Part shown: positions 1 through 7,854 of the stretch, piece by piece | Position numbering within the stretch: position 1 is the stretch's first letter | Layout of the letters: each line of letters opens with the position of its first letter | Source: Photobacterium frigidiphilum | Lineage (GTDB): Bacteria > Pseudomonadota > Gammaproteobacteria > Enterobacterales > Vibrionaceae | NCBI RefSeq assembly: GCF_003025615.1 | Contig: NZ_PYMJ01000033.1 | Location: 1-64,000, forward strand | Reading direction: 5' to 3' | Length of the DNA: 64,000 nt | Notes under the pieces: generated by a model | The model's database searches: none | What the model was told of the DNA's origin: nothing | What the model saw: only the letters and a program-made list of their open reading frames with translations | Translations under genes and position numbers: made by a program

Positions 1-1307
1 ACAAGATTAACTTCGGTGCAGCCTTTTATGGACGTGGTGTTCAAACATCTGAAGCCACAGCGTATCTTGGGGCTCCAACAGAAAAACGTACCGTTAACTT
101 TAGTGTTGATGGGCCAACATTATCTTCCGCTGATTTAGATAACTGGAAAGAATTCGAAGGCCAGCCAAATTATAATTACATTATACAAAAAGGTGGTTGG
201 GAGCATAAGTGGGATGCAGCAGCAGAAGTACCTTATGCCGTAAAAGGTAAGTATTTCTTAAGTTATGACGACGTTCCTTCTATCGAGAAAAAAGCCCAAT
301 ACATTGTTGATAATGATCTTGGTGGCGTAATCGTGTGGCAAGTGCATGGTGATATTAAATGTGAAGGCACATTTATTAGTCATGGTACGAAGCTAAAAGA
401 ATGTACTAAATTAAGCTCGCCTTTGGCAGAAGCCATTGATCGTGTGTTTAGTGCAGGTACTGTTCCTAACGCTGCACCAGTATTAAGTGTGCCAACAGCA
501 CAGGTCGTTGATTCTGGTCAAACGGTAAGTTTCTCTGTTTCTGCGACAGATACTGATGGTGATGCATTGTCTTTCACTGCCACGAATGCCACCGTTGTCG
601 ATAATGGTAATGGTTCAGCGACGATAACTTATCAAGCAGTTAATACCGCCACAGATACTCAGGTGATAGTCACAGTATCGGTCAGTGATGGTAGAAAGAG
701 CGTGATAAAAGATGTTGTGGTTAATGTTAAAGGTTCAGGCGTCGTTGAAAATGCGCCGCCAGTACTCACTACGCCAGCTTCTGTAATTGTCGACAGTGGC
801 AAAACTGTTGTGATTTCAGTTTCAGCACAAGATGCAGACGGCGATGCACTGGCCTATTCTTCATCTGTTGGTACGGTTGCAGTAACCGCGACAGGTGCCG
901 ATATCACTGTTACAGCGCCTATAACACAAGTTGATACCACAATTGACGTGTTGGTTACCGTTAATGATGGTCAAGCATCTGATGTGGCGACTGTTATTGT
1001 GAATGTAAAAGCTGAATCAGGCACGGGTGGGGATACAACGTGGAATGCTGACGCAATATACAATACAGGTGATACTGTTCTCTTCGGTGGTGTGAAGTAC
1101 ACCGCACAGTGGTGGACGAAAGGCGAGCAACCAGGTTCAAGTTCTGCTTGGGTTGAATTTAACGATGGTACTACTGGTGAGTGGAAAGCAGATAAAGCCT
1201 ACACGGCAGGGGATCAAACAACCTTCAATGGTGTGACTTATAAAGCGAAATGGTGGACAAAAGGTGATCAACCAGGCAACGCTGGTGGCCCTTGGGACCA
1301 AGTTTAA
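1..1307 (+). CDS. GH18 chitinase, C-terminal part (5' end outside window)
   Basis: Secreted chitin hydrolase acting outside the cell; only the 3' portion is present. The reading frame is open from base 3. The first ~150 codons carry the end of a GH18 catalytic barrel: FLSYDD followed by a helix and the LGGVIVWQVHGD strand, typical of chitinase A/GH18 C-termini; the catalytic DxxDxDxE motif lies off the window. Then come two Ig/cadherin-like modules (about 465-740 and 741-1010) with DTDGDAL and DADGDAL motifs. Last are two tandem CBM5/12 chitin-binding modules (about 1041-1160 and 1173-1304), each with the aromatic WWTKG motif. A strong terminator follows. The catalytic assignment is confident from the fold signature plus the chitin-binding modules; the exact chitinase class cannot be set without the N-terminus. 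Confidence 0.9.
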   Translation, partial: KINFGAAFYGRGVQTSEATAYLGAPTEKRTVNFSVDGPTLSSADLDNWKEFEGQPNYNYIIQKGGWEHKWDAAAEVPYAVKGKYFLSYDDVPSIEKKAQYIVDNDLGGVIVWQVHGDIKCEGTFISHGTKLKECTKLSSPLAEAIDRVFSAGTVPNAAPVLSVPTAQVVDSGQTVSFSVSATDTDGDALSFTATNATVVDNGNGSATITYQAVNTATDTQVIVTVSVSDGRKSVIKDVVVNVKGSGVVENAPPVLTTPASVIVDSGKTVVISVSAQDADGDALAYSSSVGTVAVTATGADITVTAPITQVDTTIDVLVTVNDGQASDVATVIVNVKAESGTGGDTTWNADAIYNTGDTVLFGGVKYTAQWWTKGEQPGSSSAWVEFNDGTTGEWKADKAYTAGDQTTFNGVTYKAKWWTKGDQPGNAGGPWDQV

Positions 1308-1347
1308 TACAGTTTCCACTAACCTGAGTAAATTGTAATTATAGCTA

Positions 1348-1386
1348 GCCCTATCAATGTGTTAATCATATTGATAGGGCTTTTTT
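1348..1386 (+). terminator. Rho-independent terminator after the chitinase gene
   Basis: A perfect 10-bp stem (GCCCTATCAA at 1348-1357 with TTGATAGGGC at 1371-1380) and a 13-nt loop are followed directly by six T residues. It lies 40 bp after the chitinase stop codon. Confidence 0.9.
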
Positions 1387-1471
1387 GTTGATCATTGTAC
1401 CGTCTAAATTGTTTCAACCTTGAAAGTGGGTGATTAATATCTTTCCTAATACCCTCTTGCACAATGCAATT

Positions 1472-1489
1472 GTTATGTTATAACATACC
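1472..1489. promoter_or_regulatory. Zur-box-like operator 1
   Basis: An 18-bp dyad, GTTATGTTATAACATACC, with a perfect 14-bp core at 1474-1487 (16 of 18 positions paired). The core ATGTTATAACAT matches the known Zur-type operator pattern of proteobacteria and recurs at 6468-6479. It lies upstream of a zinc ABC transporter operon, which supports zinc-dependent repression; this is inference from motif and context. Confidence 0.7.
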
Positions 1490-1528
1490 CAAACCGTAAT
1501 TATGCATTTGACTAAGTTATAACTACTC

Positions 1529-1744
1529 ATGAAACATGAATCCCAATCCTCTTTATTTTCTTCAATTATACGTCACAAATGTAATGATATAACATTACAT
1601 CCATGTAAAAGTAATAAAGAAATATTTAATGCTCTTTCGAGCAAACCTTCAGCGTCATTATTGCTTAGAAGTGTGAATTTTCGCTTAGTCGTTGCTGTTG
1701 CGGTTATCAGCTGTCTTTGGTTTGTTCTTAGTCAATTATTGTAG
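1529..1744 (+). CDS. Possible small membrane protein (71 aa), doubtful
   Basis: No family recognised. The frame encodes 71 residues: a polar first half containing two cysteines (HKCND and HPCKS) and a C-terminal hydrophobic segment (about residues 51-71, LVVAVAVISCLWFVLSQLL) that could be one membrane helix. It ends 10 bp before the ATPase start, as an operon member would. Against it, there is no clear Shine-Dalgarno sequence before its ATG, and a Zur-like palindrome (1581-1598) sits inside it, which fits better with an untranslated leader. It could be a zinc-operon leader peptide or a chance frame. Confidence 0.25.
   Translation: MKHESQSSLFSSIIRHKCNDITLHPCKSNKEIFNALSSKPSASLLLRSVNFRLVVAVAVISCLWFVLSQLL
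1581..1598. promoter_or_regulatory. Zur-box-like operator 2
   Basis: GTAATGATATAACATTAC is an 18-bp dyad with 16 of 18 positions paired and differs from the ideal GTAATGTTATAACATTAC by one base. It lies 157 bp upstream of the ABC ATPase start and inside the doubtful small frame 1529-1744. Together with the site at 1472 it suggests tandem Zur binding. Confidence 0.65.
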
Positions 1745-1754
1745 TGGTGCACTT

Positions 1755-2534
1755 ATGATCAATATTACTAATTTGAGTGTTCACTACCGAGAATCACTCG
1801 CTTTAGATAAGGTTTCAGTATTCATTGAAGAAGGGGAATTGATAGCTGTCGTCGGTCCGAATGGAGCGGGTAAGTCCACACTCCTCAAAAGTATTATGCA
1901 GCAACTAAAGCTAAGTACGGGCTGTATCGATCTTGGTCATCGCTGCTTGAAGGATATTGCTTATTTACCACAAAGTCATCAAATCGATCGCCAGTTTCCA
2001 ATAACGGTACGTGAATTTGTTTCGGCGGGTTCATGGCAACGTATCAGTTTTTGGCGGGCTTTCGGTTGTACTGAGCAACGTTTGCTACAAGAAGCTTTGC
2101 AGAAGGTGAACCTTATTGGGGTTGACGATCGACAAATAAGTACATTATCGGGTGGGCAGTTTCAACGTATGTTATTTGCGCGAATGTTAATGCAGGATGC
2201 CGATATATTGTTATTGGATGAGCCCTTTAATGCGATTGATGCACAAACAACGGAAGATTTGATGACCGTCATTCATGACTGTCAACGTAAAGGCAAAACC
2301 ATTCTCGCGGTGATTCATGATTTAGCATTAGTGAGGCGCTTTTTTCCTAATGTAATGTTAATTGCAACTCAATTGATTGCTAGTGGAACAACAGAAACAG
2401 TGATGACAGGTGAAAATTTAGCGAAGGCTGGTTATCAATACTTGTCATCTGAAATGCAGCCACTTAACACTGAGTGTTCGGTTAATTCTCTATCACCGAC
2501 AGAACTGCCATTTTATGGTCGAAATATCTCATGA
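1755..2534 (+). CDS. Zinc ABC transporter, ATP-binding protein (ZnuC/AztA-like)
   Basis: Cytoplasmic ATPase that powers uptake of zinc (or a related divalent metal) through the permease encoded next. The 259-residue protein has Walker A GPNGAGKS (residues 34-41), an ABC signature LSGGQFQR, Walker B ILLLDEP and a switch histidine in VIHDLAL. The start at 1755 (MINITNL) fits the normal ABC N-terminus; a longer frame from 1692 would add a stretch overlapping the small upstream frame. It overlaps the permease start by four bases (ATGA), so the two are probably translationally coupled. The order ATPase-permease-binding protein and the His-rich partner match the aztABC arrangement as well as znu systems. 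Zur-like boxes upstream point to zinc repression. Confidence 0.88.
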   Translation: MINITNLSVHYRESLALDKVSVFIEEGELIAVVGPNGAGKSTLLKSIMQQLKLSTGCIDLGHRCLKDIAYLPQSHQIDRQFPITVREFVSAGSWQRISFWRAFGCTEQRLLQEALQKVNLIGVDDRQISTLSGGQFQRMLFARMLMQDADILLLDEPFNAIDAQTTEDLMTVIHDCQRKGKTILAVIHDLALVRRFFPNVMLIATQLIASGTTETVMTGENLAKAGYQYLSSEMQPLNTECSVNSLSPTELPFYGRNIS

Positions 2535-3397
2535 TTACAGATTTATACACATTGTTTATTGAACCCTTCGCTGATTTTTCGTTTATGCAACGCGCATTGT
2601 GGGGATGTATTATTTTAAGTGCTAGTGCTACGCCTGTCGGTGTTTTTCTTACCTTAAGAAGAATGAGCCTAACGGGCGATGCGATGTCGCATGCAATATT
2701 ACCCGGTGCTGCGATTGGCTTTTTAATCTCGGGCGTTTCTGTTACAGCCATGACCATAGGTGGCGTTATCGCGGGTTGCATTGTCGCAATATTAGCCGGG
2801 GTAGTTGCACGCCACTCGAATGCGGAAGAAGACTCTAGTTTGGCGGCTTTTTACTTATTGTCGCTCGCGTCTGGCGTCCTCATTATTTCAGCAAAAGGCA
2901 GCAATATTGATTTACTGCACGTGTTATTTGGTTCGACATTAGCGTTGAATAATGACGCACTTATTTTATTAACGTCTATTGCTACCATTTCTTTGCTCAC
3001 GCTAGCGGTATTGTATCGTCCGTTGGTAATGGAGTGCGTTGACCCTGCTTTTTTTAAGACCGTCAGTAAGCTAAGTGCTGTCGCTCACTATTGCTTTTTA
3101 TTACTAGTTGTACTGAATTTAGTCGCAGGTTTTCATGCTCTAGGCACGCTAATGGCTGTGGGGTTAATGATTCTTCCAGCCTCTGTCGCCCGTTTTTGGA
3201 CTGCAAAGCTAGGAGGAATGCTGCTAATTGCTTTTGTTACCTCCGTTATAAGCGGCTATCTCGGTCTTTTTCTTTCATTTCACGTCAGCCTCGCAACAAG
3301 TCCAGCAATCGTACTTGTTATGGGGTGTATCTACATTGCGTCGTTACTTTTTGGTCGACACGGTGGCTTACTTTTTAAAAACAGTTCTGCGTATTAA
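2531..3397 (+). CDS. Zinc ABC transporter, membrane permease (ZnuB/AztB-like)
   Basis: Inner-membrane channel subunit of the metal ABC importer, 288 residues, of the ABC-3 family (ZnuB/MntB/AztB). Reading the sequence shows at least seven long hydrophobic segments and the family motif around MSLTGDAMSHAILPGAAIGF (about residues 45-64), where the Asp and His are typical of the family. The conserved ALGTLMAVGLMILPA segment near residue 210 is also present. It starts within the ATPase stop codon (ATGA overlap) and is followed after 16 bp by the binding-protein gene. Metal specificity cannot be read from the permease; zinc is inferred from the His-rich binding protein and the Zur-like operators. 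Confidence 0.88.
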   Translation: MITDLYTLFIEPFADFSFMQRALWGCIILSASATPVGVFLTLRRMSLTGDAMSHAILPGAAIGFLISGVSVTAMTIGGVIAGCIVAILAGVVARHSNAEEDSSLAAFYLLSLASGVLIISAKGSNIDLLHVLFGSTLALNNDALILLTSIATISLLTLAVLYRPLVMECVDPAFFKTVSKLSAVAHYCFLLLVVLNLVAGFHALGTLMAVGLMILPASVARFWTAKLGGMLLIAFVTSVISGYLGLFLSFHVSLATSPAIVLVMGCIYIASLLFGRHGGLLFKNSSAY

Positions 3398-3413
3398 CGG
3401 AAAGGAATACAAA

Positions 3414-4406
3414 ATGTCAAAATCTCCTCTCATGCTTTCATTGATAGCTTTGGGTTTAGGTATGAGCTCGACGGCTATGGCTGAAGAAAAAGTGCCTGTT
3501 GTTGCTAGTTTTTCAATTTTGGGGGATTTAGTTTCTCAAGTGGGTGGCGAGCATATTTCATTAACAACATTAGTGAAAGCAAATGGTGATGCACATGTAT
3601 ATAGCCCAAGCCCTATGGACGCAAAAGCGGTTACTCATGCAAAGTTGTTAGTGGTGAATGGACTAGAATTTGAAGGTTGGATGCCACGATTGGTTGAGTC
3701 TTCCAATTTTATCGGTGAAAAAGTGGTTGCGTCTGATGGAATTGATGCAATGAAAGGTGATCATAATAATGACGAACATGATACTCATGATAGCGATCAT
3801 GTTGAACATGAACACCATGCTGAGCACGATAATGACCATCATGAAGAGCATGCTGAACATGATCACCATCATCATGGTGAGTTTGATCCCCATGCGTGGA
3901 ATAGCATTGCGAATGTGAAAATATATGTGAGAAATATTGAAAAGGGGCTAAGTAAGGTCGATCCTAAAAACACCAGTGATTATGAAGCGAATGCCCTTCA
4001 TTACATTCAAAAGCTTGATAAGCTTGAACTTCAGTTACATGCCGAAATAGATAAAATTCCAGCATCACAGCGTAAAGTCATAACGCCACACGACGCTTTT
4101 GGTTACTTCTCTCGAGACTTTGATGTGACTTTTATTGCTCCACAAGGCACAAGTACAGAATCGGAAGCAAGTGCAGCTGATGTTGCTGCAATCATTACGC
4201 AAATACGCGAAGATAATGTAACTGCAGTGTTTATGGAAAATATTGCTGATAACCGAATGATTGAACAAATTAGCCGAGAAACAGGCGCTAAAATTGGTGG
4301 TAAATTATTTTCTGATGCGCTATCTAGCTCTGAAGGACCTGCGTCGACCTATATTGAAATGATGCAATATAATGTGGATACAATTGTGAAAGCACTATCA
4401 CATTGA
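3414..4406 (+). CDS. Zinc ABC transporter, periplasmic substrate-binding protein with His-rich loop (ZnuA/AztC-like)
   Basis: Periplasmic metal-binding protein of the ABC importer, 330 residues. The ATG at 3414 is preferred because it follows a good ribosome site (AAAGGA) and begins a signal peptide ending in SSTAMA before EEKVPV. The mature domain shows cluster A-I landmarks: DAHVYSPSP with a metal-ligand His, DPHAWNS, and GTSTESEASAADVAA followed by VFMENIADN. Between the first lobe and DPHAWNS lies a loop of about 40 residues (about 115-155) rich in His, Asp and Glu, as in zinc-specific members. The GTSTESEAS and ENIAD motifs resemble AztC. It is last in the operon and is followed by a terminator. 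Zinc is favoured over manganese. Confidence 0.9.
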   Translation: MSKSPLMLSLIALGLGMSSTAMAEEKVPVVASFSILGDLVSQVGGEHISLTTLVKANGDAHVYSPSPMDAKAVTHAKLLVVNGLEFEGWMPRLVESSNFIGEKVVASDGIDAMKGDHNNDEHDTHDSDHVEHEHHAEHDNDHHEEHAEHDHHHHGEFDPHAWNSIANVKIYVRNIEKGLSKVDPKNTSDYEANALHYIQKLDKLELQLHAEIDKIPASQRKVITPHDAFGYFSRDFDVTFIAPQGTSTESEASAADVAAIITQIREDNVTAVFMENIADNRMIEQISRETGAKIGGKLFSDALSSSEGPASTYIEMMQYNVDTIVKALSH

Positions 4407-4467
4407 TGCTCATGTTTTACGTTAATTGACATTCAATTCGATGAGTATTTAATTACTAGTGACTGTT

Positions 4468-4524
4468 ATAAAAGCCCAATATCTATTTGCTAATAATAAG
4501 TAATTGATTTTGGGCTTTTATTTA
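4468..4524. terminator. Bidirectional terminator between convergent metal operons
   Basis: A 12-bp perfect inverted repeat (ATAAAAGCCCAA at 4468-4479, TTGGGCTTTTAT at 4510-4521) with A-rich and T-rich flanks lies between the binding-protein gene (ends 4406) and the minus-strand transporter (ends 4552). It can serve both directions. Confidence 0.75.
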
Positions 4525-4551
4525 GCTGTTACATAATATGGAAGTGATAAC

Positions 4552-5679
4552 TTAGAATACGGGCGACATTCCTACAGGCTGAGAGCTAAGTAGTACGGCA
4601 CCCATCAAAATTAATGCAACCCCGCCTGCTAGTTGAACAATTGTTCCTGCCAAATGAAGTGAAGTCTCTGCATTCTGATTGTCTTTGGAATCATGGTCTA
4701 TTTGTTGTTTATTCTCATTAAGATAACGTTTAACTAATTGCCTTCCTGTTATCGTCATGATTGCGATAATAGACGTTGTTAGCGCCGTGCCAATGGCCAT
4801 TAAGAATGCACTTACAACACCTAGCCAATACATATCTACCATATTTGCAAACAGCAACACCATAATGGCACCCGTACAAGGTCGGATGCCTATGCTCAGA
4901 ATAATCACCAAATACTCTTTGATTGAAGAAGCGCTATTGATGACCTCTGCATCTGCAAAATGTTGATGCCCACAACCACAGTCACTGCTGTGAATATGAT
5001 CGTCGGGGAGAGTATGCGTGTTTTGAGCTGAGCGTAATATCACGTTAGGCTTGGCCGTATTTGTTGGTATGTGTTTTATGGCTGTAATGTTATTTGTGTT
5101 GAATACGAAGGCAGGTGTTTGCGGCTGTTGTGCATTCTTGAGGGATTGGTTTAACCGAAAAGATTGCCAAAGTGTACGCAAATTACGCCACACAATAATA
5201 AGCCCTAATATAACAACAGTGTAAAAACTCAGAGTAACGAAGCGGTTAGCCTCACTGTTTACTTCACGCATCGATGAATTAAAGATAACAAGCAAGGTTG
5301 AGACAAGTGCAATAGCAACAACGGCCTGTAACAATGCTGATAATACAGTGAGGGTTAAACTGAGCTTAATTTTGGTGGGGTGGGTGGCTAAGTATGTGCT
5401 CACAATCAACTTCCCATGGCCAGGCCCTAAAGAATGTAACATGCCATAGATAAAGCTAAGTCCAGCTAGAGATAACCCCGCAGCTATGCTGTCGGCTTGA
5501 GCATCGTATAAGAGTTCACTGAGTTGATTATTAATGTCTTTTTGCCATTGCATGCTTGAAATCAGTAGTGAAGGCCAAGCTTGCCAGATGACATATCCAG
5601 TACCAAGAAATAAACCTGTTAAAATGAGTATTCCGTATTTTGAAAAGAAGAAAGGTTGTGCTGTTTGTGTTTTCGTCAT
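4552..5679 (-). CDS. NreB/RcnA-like nickel/cobalt-family metal transporter, possibly zinc-linked
   Basis: Polytopic inner-membrane metal transporter of the COG2215 (NreB/RcnA) family, 375 residues. It has the family signatures HSLGPGHGK (about residue 82) in the second membrane region and IRPCTGAIMV (about residue 260), plus a cytosolic or periplasmic loop with metal ligands, DDHIHSSDCGCGHQH. The ATG at 5679 is chosen because AGGA lies seven bases upstream; an in-frame TTG precedes it by one codon. It begins almost immediately after the DUF1007 gene, so the two form an operon. Known relatives export or move Ni/Co, but the Zur-like box before this operon argues for a role in zinc homeostasis. 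The direction of transport cannot be read from the sequence. Confidence 0.8.
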   Translation of the reverse strand: MTKTQTAQPFFFSKYGILILTGLFLGTGYVIWQAWPSLLISSMQWQKDINNQLSELLYDAQADSIAAGLSLAGLSFIYGMLHSLGPGHGKLIVSTYLATHPTKIKLSLTLTVLSALLQAVVAIALVSTLLVIFNSSMREVNSEANRFVTLSFYTVVILGLIIVWRNLRTLWQSFRLNQSLKNAQQPQTPAFVFNTNNITAIKHIPTNTAKPNVILRSAQNTHTLPDDHIHSSDCGCGHQHFADAEVINSASSIKEYLVIILSIGIRPCTGAIMVLLFANMVDMYWLGVVSAFLMAIGTALTTSIIAIMTITGRQLVKRYLNENKQQIDHDSKDNQNAETSLHLAGTIVQLAGGVALILMGAVLLSSQPVGMSPVF

Positions 5680-5683
5680 CAAT

Positions 5684-6421
5684 TTATCCTTTATTCTCTG
5701 AGCATGTAATCAAGACAGTTTGTGTGAATAATTGCCCGAGAGCATTATCTGGGTCGGCATCAGCGGGTAATGACATCGCATAAGACATTTGCTCTGAGGT
5801 TGGATTCGGTTCAATTAATTCCAATGAACAATGTTTAGCAAGATCGGGAGAAAGTTGAATATCTCCTTTTGTTTGCCAGCTCATATCAACGTAATAACTC
5901 GGTTCGAAAATTAGTAGCTTTAAAGGATCGCCATCGAGTACTTTGGGTTTCGATAGTGGTAGCTCAAAATCAAGCGTGAGTTTTGATCTATGCTGGGTGA
6001 GTACACCTCGTCTGGCTAAAGAATACTTGATGGGTGTATCACCATCATAAAAATACGTAAAGTAATGCTCCCCCATCATGTTTTTCATGACAGAGTCGGC
6101 AACTTTCTGCATCGTTTTTGCTTTGTTTTCGGTCGATAAATCTTCACCATCAAGCATGTAAGCGGATGTCATTGCATCAAAAGTCCAAGACATTTTAAGT
6201 CCGGTTATTTGATTTTGGCTGCCCTCTATTTCAGTTTTTAAATCAATCCAAGAATGAGGATGAGCTTGAACTGTGAATGGAAATAGCACACAGAAGATCA
6301 GAGTAAAAAGACGAGACGATATTCCTTTTGAGTGACGATGTTGTATGAGAAGGCTGGTTAATTGATTGATAAAAATATTCAAATTAAGGCTCTTGTTGTC
6401 ATTATCATATGTCTTTAACAC
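5684..6421 (-). CDS. DUF1007 family secreted protein
   Basis: Exported protein of unknown biochemical function, 245 residues, from the DUF1007 (COG3683) family that is usually found next to NreB/RcnA-like transporters, as here. A hydrophobic stretch FTLIFCVLFPFTVQA ends at about residue 53, giving a mature start HPHSWIDLKTE, which is typical of the family; the HPH could bind metal. The start codon is uncertain: position 6421 is a GTG and leaves about 35 residues before the signal-peptide core, longer than normal. A Zur-like operator sits 47 bp upstream. It likely acts with the adjacent transporter in the periplasm on a divalent metal; this is inference from context. Confidence 0.8.
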   Translation of the reverse strand: MLKTYDNDNKSLNLNIFINQLTSLLIQHRHSKGISSRLFTLIFCVLFPFTVQAHPHSWIDLKTEIEGSQNQITGLKMSWTFDAMTSAYMLDGEDLSTENKAKTMQKVADSVMKNMMGEHYFTYFYDGDTPIKYSLARRGVLTQHRSKLTLDFELPLSKPKVLDGDPLKLLIFEPSYYVDMSWQTKGDIQLSPDLAKHCSLELIEPNPTSEQMSYAMSLPADADPDNALGQLFTQTVLITCSENKG

Positions 6422-6464
6422 GCCCTTAAACGCGTTCTAATAGACTTGACTTAAAGTAATTTTG

Positions 6465-6482
6465 GTTATGTTATAACATTGC
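6465..6482. promoter_or_regulatory. Zur-box-like operator 3
   Basis: GTTATGTTATAACATTGC shares the perfect 12-bp core ATGTTATAACAT (6468-6479) with the site at 1472. It lies 47 bp before the DUF1007 start on the minus strand and 145 bp before the plus-strand gene at 6628, so it most simply controls the DUF1007-transporter operon. Confidence 0.7.
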
Positions 6483-6533
6483 AATCTGTGTATCTAGCTT
6501 TGTTTTTTGGAGCCTTAAATTTCATTTATCCGG

Positions 6534-6595
6534 CTATGCCCAAGTTACTTCAAGGTGCTCTGAATCCTGCGCCTTGAGGGTTACTTGGGTGTACA
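6534..6595. repeat. Intergenic imperfect palindrome, MITE-like
   Basis: Two arms of about 24 bp (CTATGCCCAAGTTACTTCAAGG at one side, CCTTGAGGGTTACTTGGGTG at the other) can pair with a few mismatches around a loop containing CTGAATCCTGC. It lies in a promoter-sized gap between divergent genes. The CCCAAGTTACTT...AAGTAACTTGGG style is reminiscent of dispersed intergenic palindromes in Vibrionaceae. I saw no second copy in this window. Confidence 0.5.
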
Positions 6596-6627
6596 CTTTA
6601 AAAGTCTAATGAGCTTGGAATTGAACG

Positions 6628-7023
6628 ATGAAGACGGTAAATAGCGTATTTAAGGGCAAAGTGCGGTGGGAGGTACTGGGCTTGCTAAGCGTTTTGTTGA
6701 ATGGGGTGGCTTATGCTGATTCAACACCCGCTCGTTGCGATATATATATAAAAGGCAGTGAAAAGCCAGCTATTACGTCTCCTTGTACATTTTCTCAACG
6801 GAAAGGGAATGTAACGATAACGCGATCTGATGAGGTTACTTACAGCTTCACTCCTGTAGGAGATAACCCTGGTAACTATGAAGATCAAAAGGGGAATACC
6901 GTTTATAGGCAAAGAGGGTTGGGGGTCGATGGTGTGATTTTTAAATTGAAAAATGAGTCTGTTTACATTTATTGGGATGCGACAAATTTAGAGCAAAAAA
7001 CGAGCAAAAAAAAAGAACCATAA
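6628..7023 (+). CDS. Small secreted protein of unknown function
   Basis: Not recognised. The 131-residue product begins with a basic stretch and a hydrophobic core (LGLLSVLLNGVAYA) that looks like a signal peptide ending near residue 30, before DSTPARCDIYIKG. The mature part has two cysteines (ARCDIY and SPCTF), which could form a disulphide, is rich in beta-type residues, and ends in a very basic tail (KTSKKKEP). The ATG at 6628 follows TTGGAATTGAACG, a weak ribosome site. It faces away from the DUF1007 operon; an imperfect palindrome (6534-6595) lies in its leader. A periplasmic location is likely; nothing ties it to metal handling beyond position. Confidence 0.65.
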   Translation: MKTVNSVFKGKVRWEVLGLLSVLLNGVAYADSTPARCDIYIKGSEKPAITSPCTFSQRKGNVTITRSDEVTYSFTPVGDNPGNYEDQKGNTVYRQRGLGVDGVIFKLKNESVYIYWDATNLEQKTSKKKEP

Positions 7024-7234
7024 TGATTTTCTACGTTATAAATGTTGGCTTAACACGGTTATAACGTGAGATTCTCATTGTCATTTAATCGTAAAAACTT
7101 TCATCTGTTCTATTTTTATATCAGCGGCTTAAGTTAATCTGTTGGGATAATGTTATATGTCGATTAAGTATCAAGGTATAAACTATCGAGCTATAAACAG
7201 AAAAAATAATTAAAACAAAAATCAAAGGAGCGGC

Positions 7235-7852
7235 ATGTCTGGTATACAAAAGAAAATACTGATCCTTTTTGCGCATCCATCGCAATCGCGTTCAGAAGTT
7301 AATTCGCCATTGTTTGAAGCATCTAAAACCATCGATAATGTTACGACGGTAGATCTCTACAGTGAGTATCCTACGTTTCGTATTAACATCGATATCGAAC
7401 AGCAACGTTTGCGCGATCACGATGTTATTATCTTTATGTTTCCACTTTACTGGTATTCAACACCCGCGATTTTAAAAGAGTGGCAAGATCTGGTATTGGA
7501 ATATGGTTTTGCTTATGGTTCAGATGGCACCGAACTACATGGTAAAAGTTTCTTATGTTCACTTACCGCTGGTGGTTCTGAAAAAGCCTATCGTTCTGAA
7601 GGGTATAACCATTTTACTATTCGAGAGTTACTTCAACCTTTAGAGCAGACGGCTGATCTAACGGGTATGCAGTTTCTTGCGCCATTTGCTTTATTTGGAG
7701 CGCGTACTGCTGTTGAAGAAAAACGTATTCATGCACATGTCGATGATTGGAAAAAGGTACTCGTTGCTTTGCGAGATAATAAGATGGATTTGGTACTCGC
7801 GAGTGAGCTATCAAAGCTAAATCATGATCTTCCACGACTTATAAGGGATTAA
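7235..7852 (+). CDS. KefF/KefG-like flavodoxin-fold NAD(P)H oxidoreductase
   Basis: Cytoplasmic ancillary subunit of a glutathione-gated potassium efflux system, 205 residues, of the NAD(P)H dehydrogenase (quinone)/flavodoxin_2 family. Visible family motifs are the N-terminal flavin-binding strand and loop ILFAHPSQSRSEVN (FAHP with phosphate-binding Ser residues), PLYWYSTPAILKEWQD and the glycine-rich SLTAGGSE that contacts the isoalloxazine ring. In enteric bacteria KefF and KefG bind KefC and KefB and are needed for full activity. A strong ribosome site (AAAGGAG) precedes the ATG. The kefB gene starts two bases after its stop, so they are one operon. The choice between KefF and KefG is made only by the KefB-type partner. 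Confidence 0.85.
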   Translation: MSGIQKKILILFAHPSQSRSEVNSPLFEASKTIDNVTTVDLYSEYPTFRINIDIEQQRLRDHDVIIFMFPLYWYSTPAILKEWQDLVLEYGFAYGSDGTELHGKSFLCSLTAGGSEKAYRSEGYNHFTIRELLQPLEQTADLTGMQFLAPFALFGARTAVEEKRIHAHVDDWKKVLVALRDNKMDLVLASELSKLNHDLPRLIRD

Positions 7853-7854
7853 TC

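Larger units (their letters stand above)
1308..1754. other. Intergenic/leader region between chitinase and zinc ABC operon
   Basis: This 447-bp stretch holds the chitinase terminator (1348-1386), two Zur-box-like palindromes (1472-1489 and 1581-1598) and one short plus-strand reading frame (1529-1744). It is the likely promoter region of the metal transporter operon that begins at 1755. Confidence 0.7.

Noticed and set aside
3091-3378. Second plus-strand gene inside the zinc permease region
   Set aside because: It is fully inside the permease gene in another frame, Arg/Cys/Ser-rich and without homology to a known family.
3315-3413. Longer N-terminus for the zinc-binding protein
   Set aside because: The extension overlaps the permease end and destroys the signal peptide; the ATG at 3414 has a good ribosome site.
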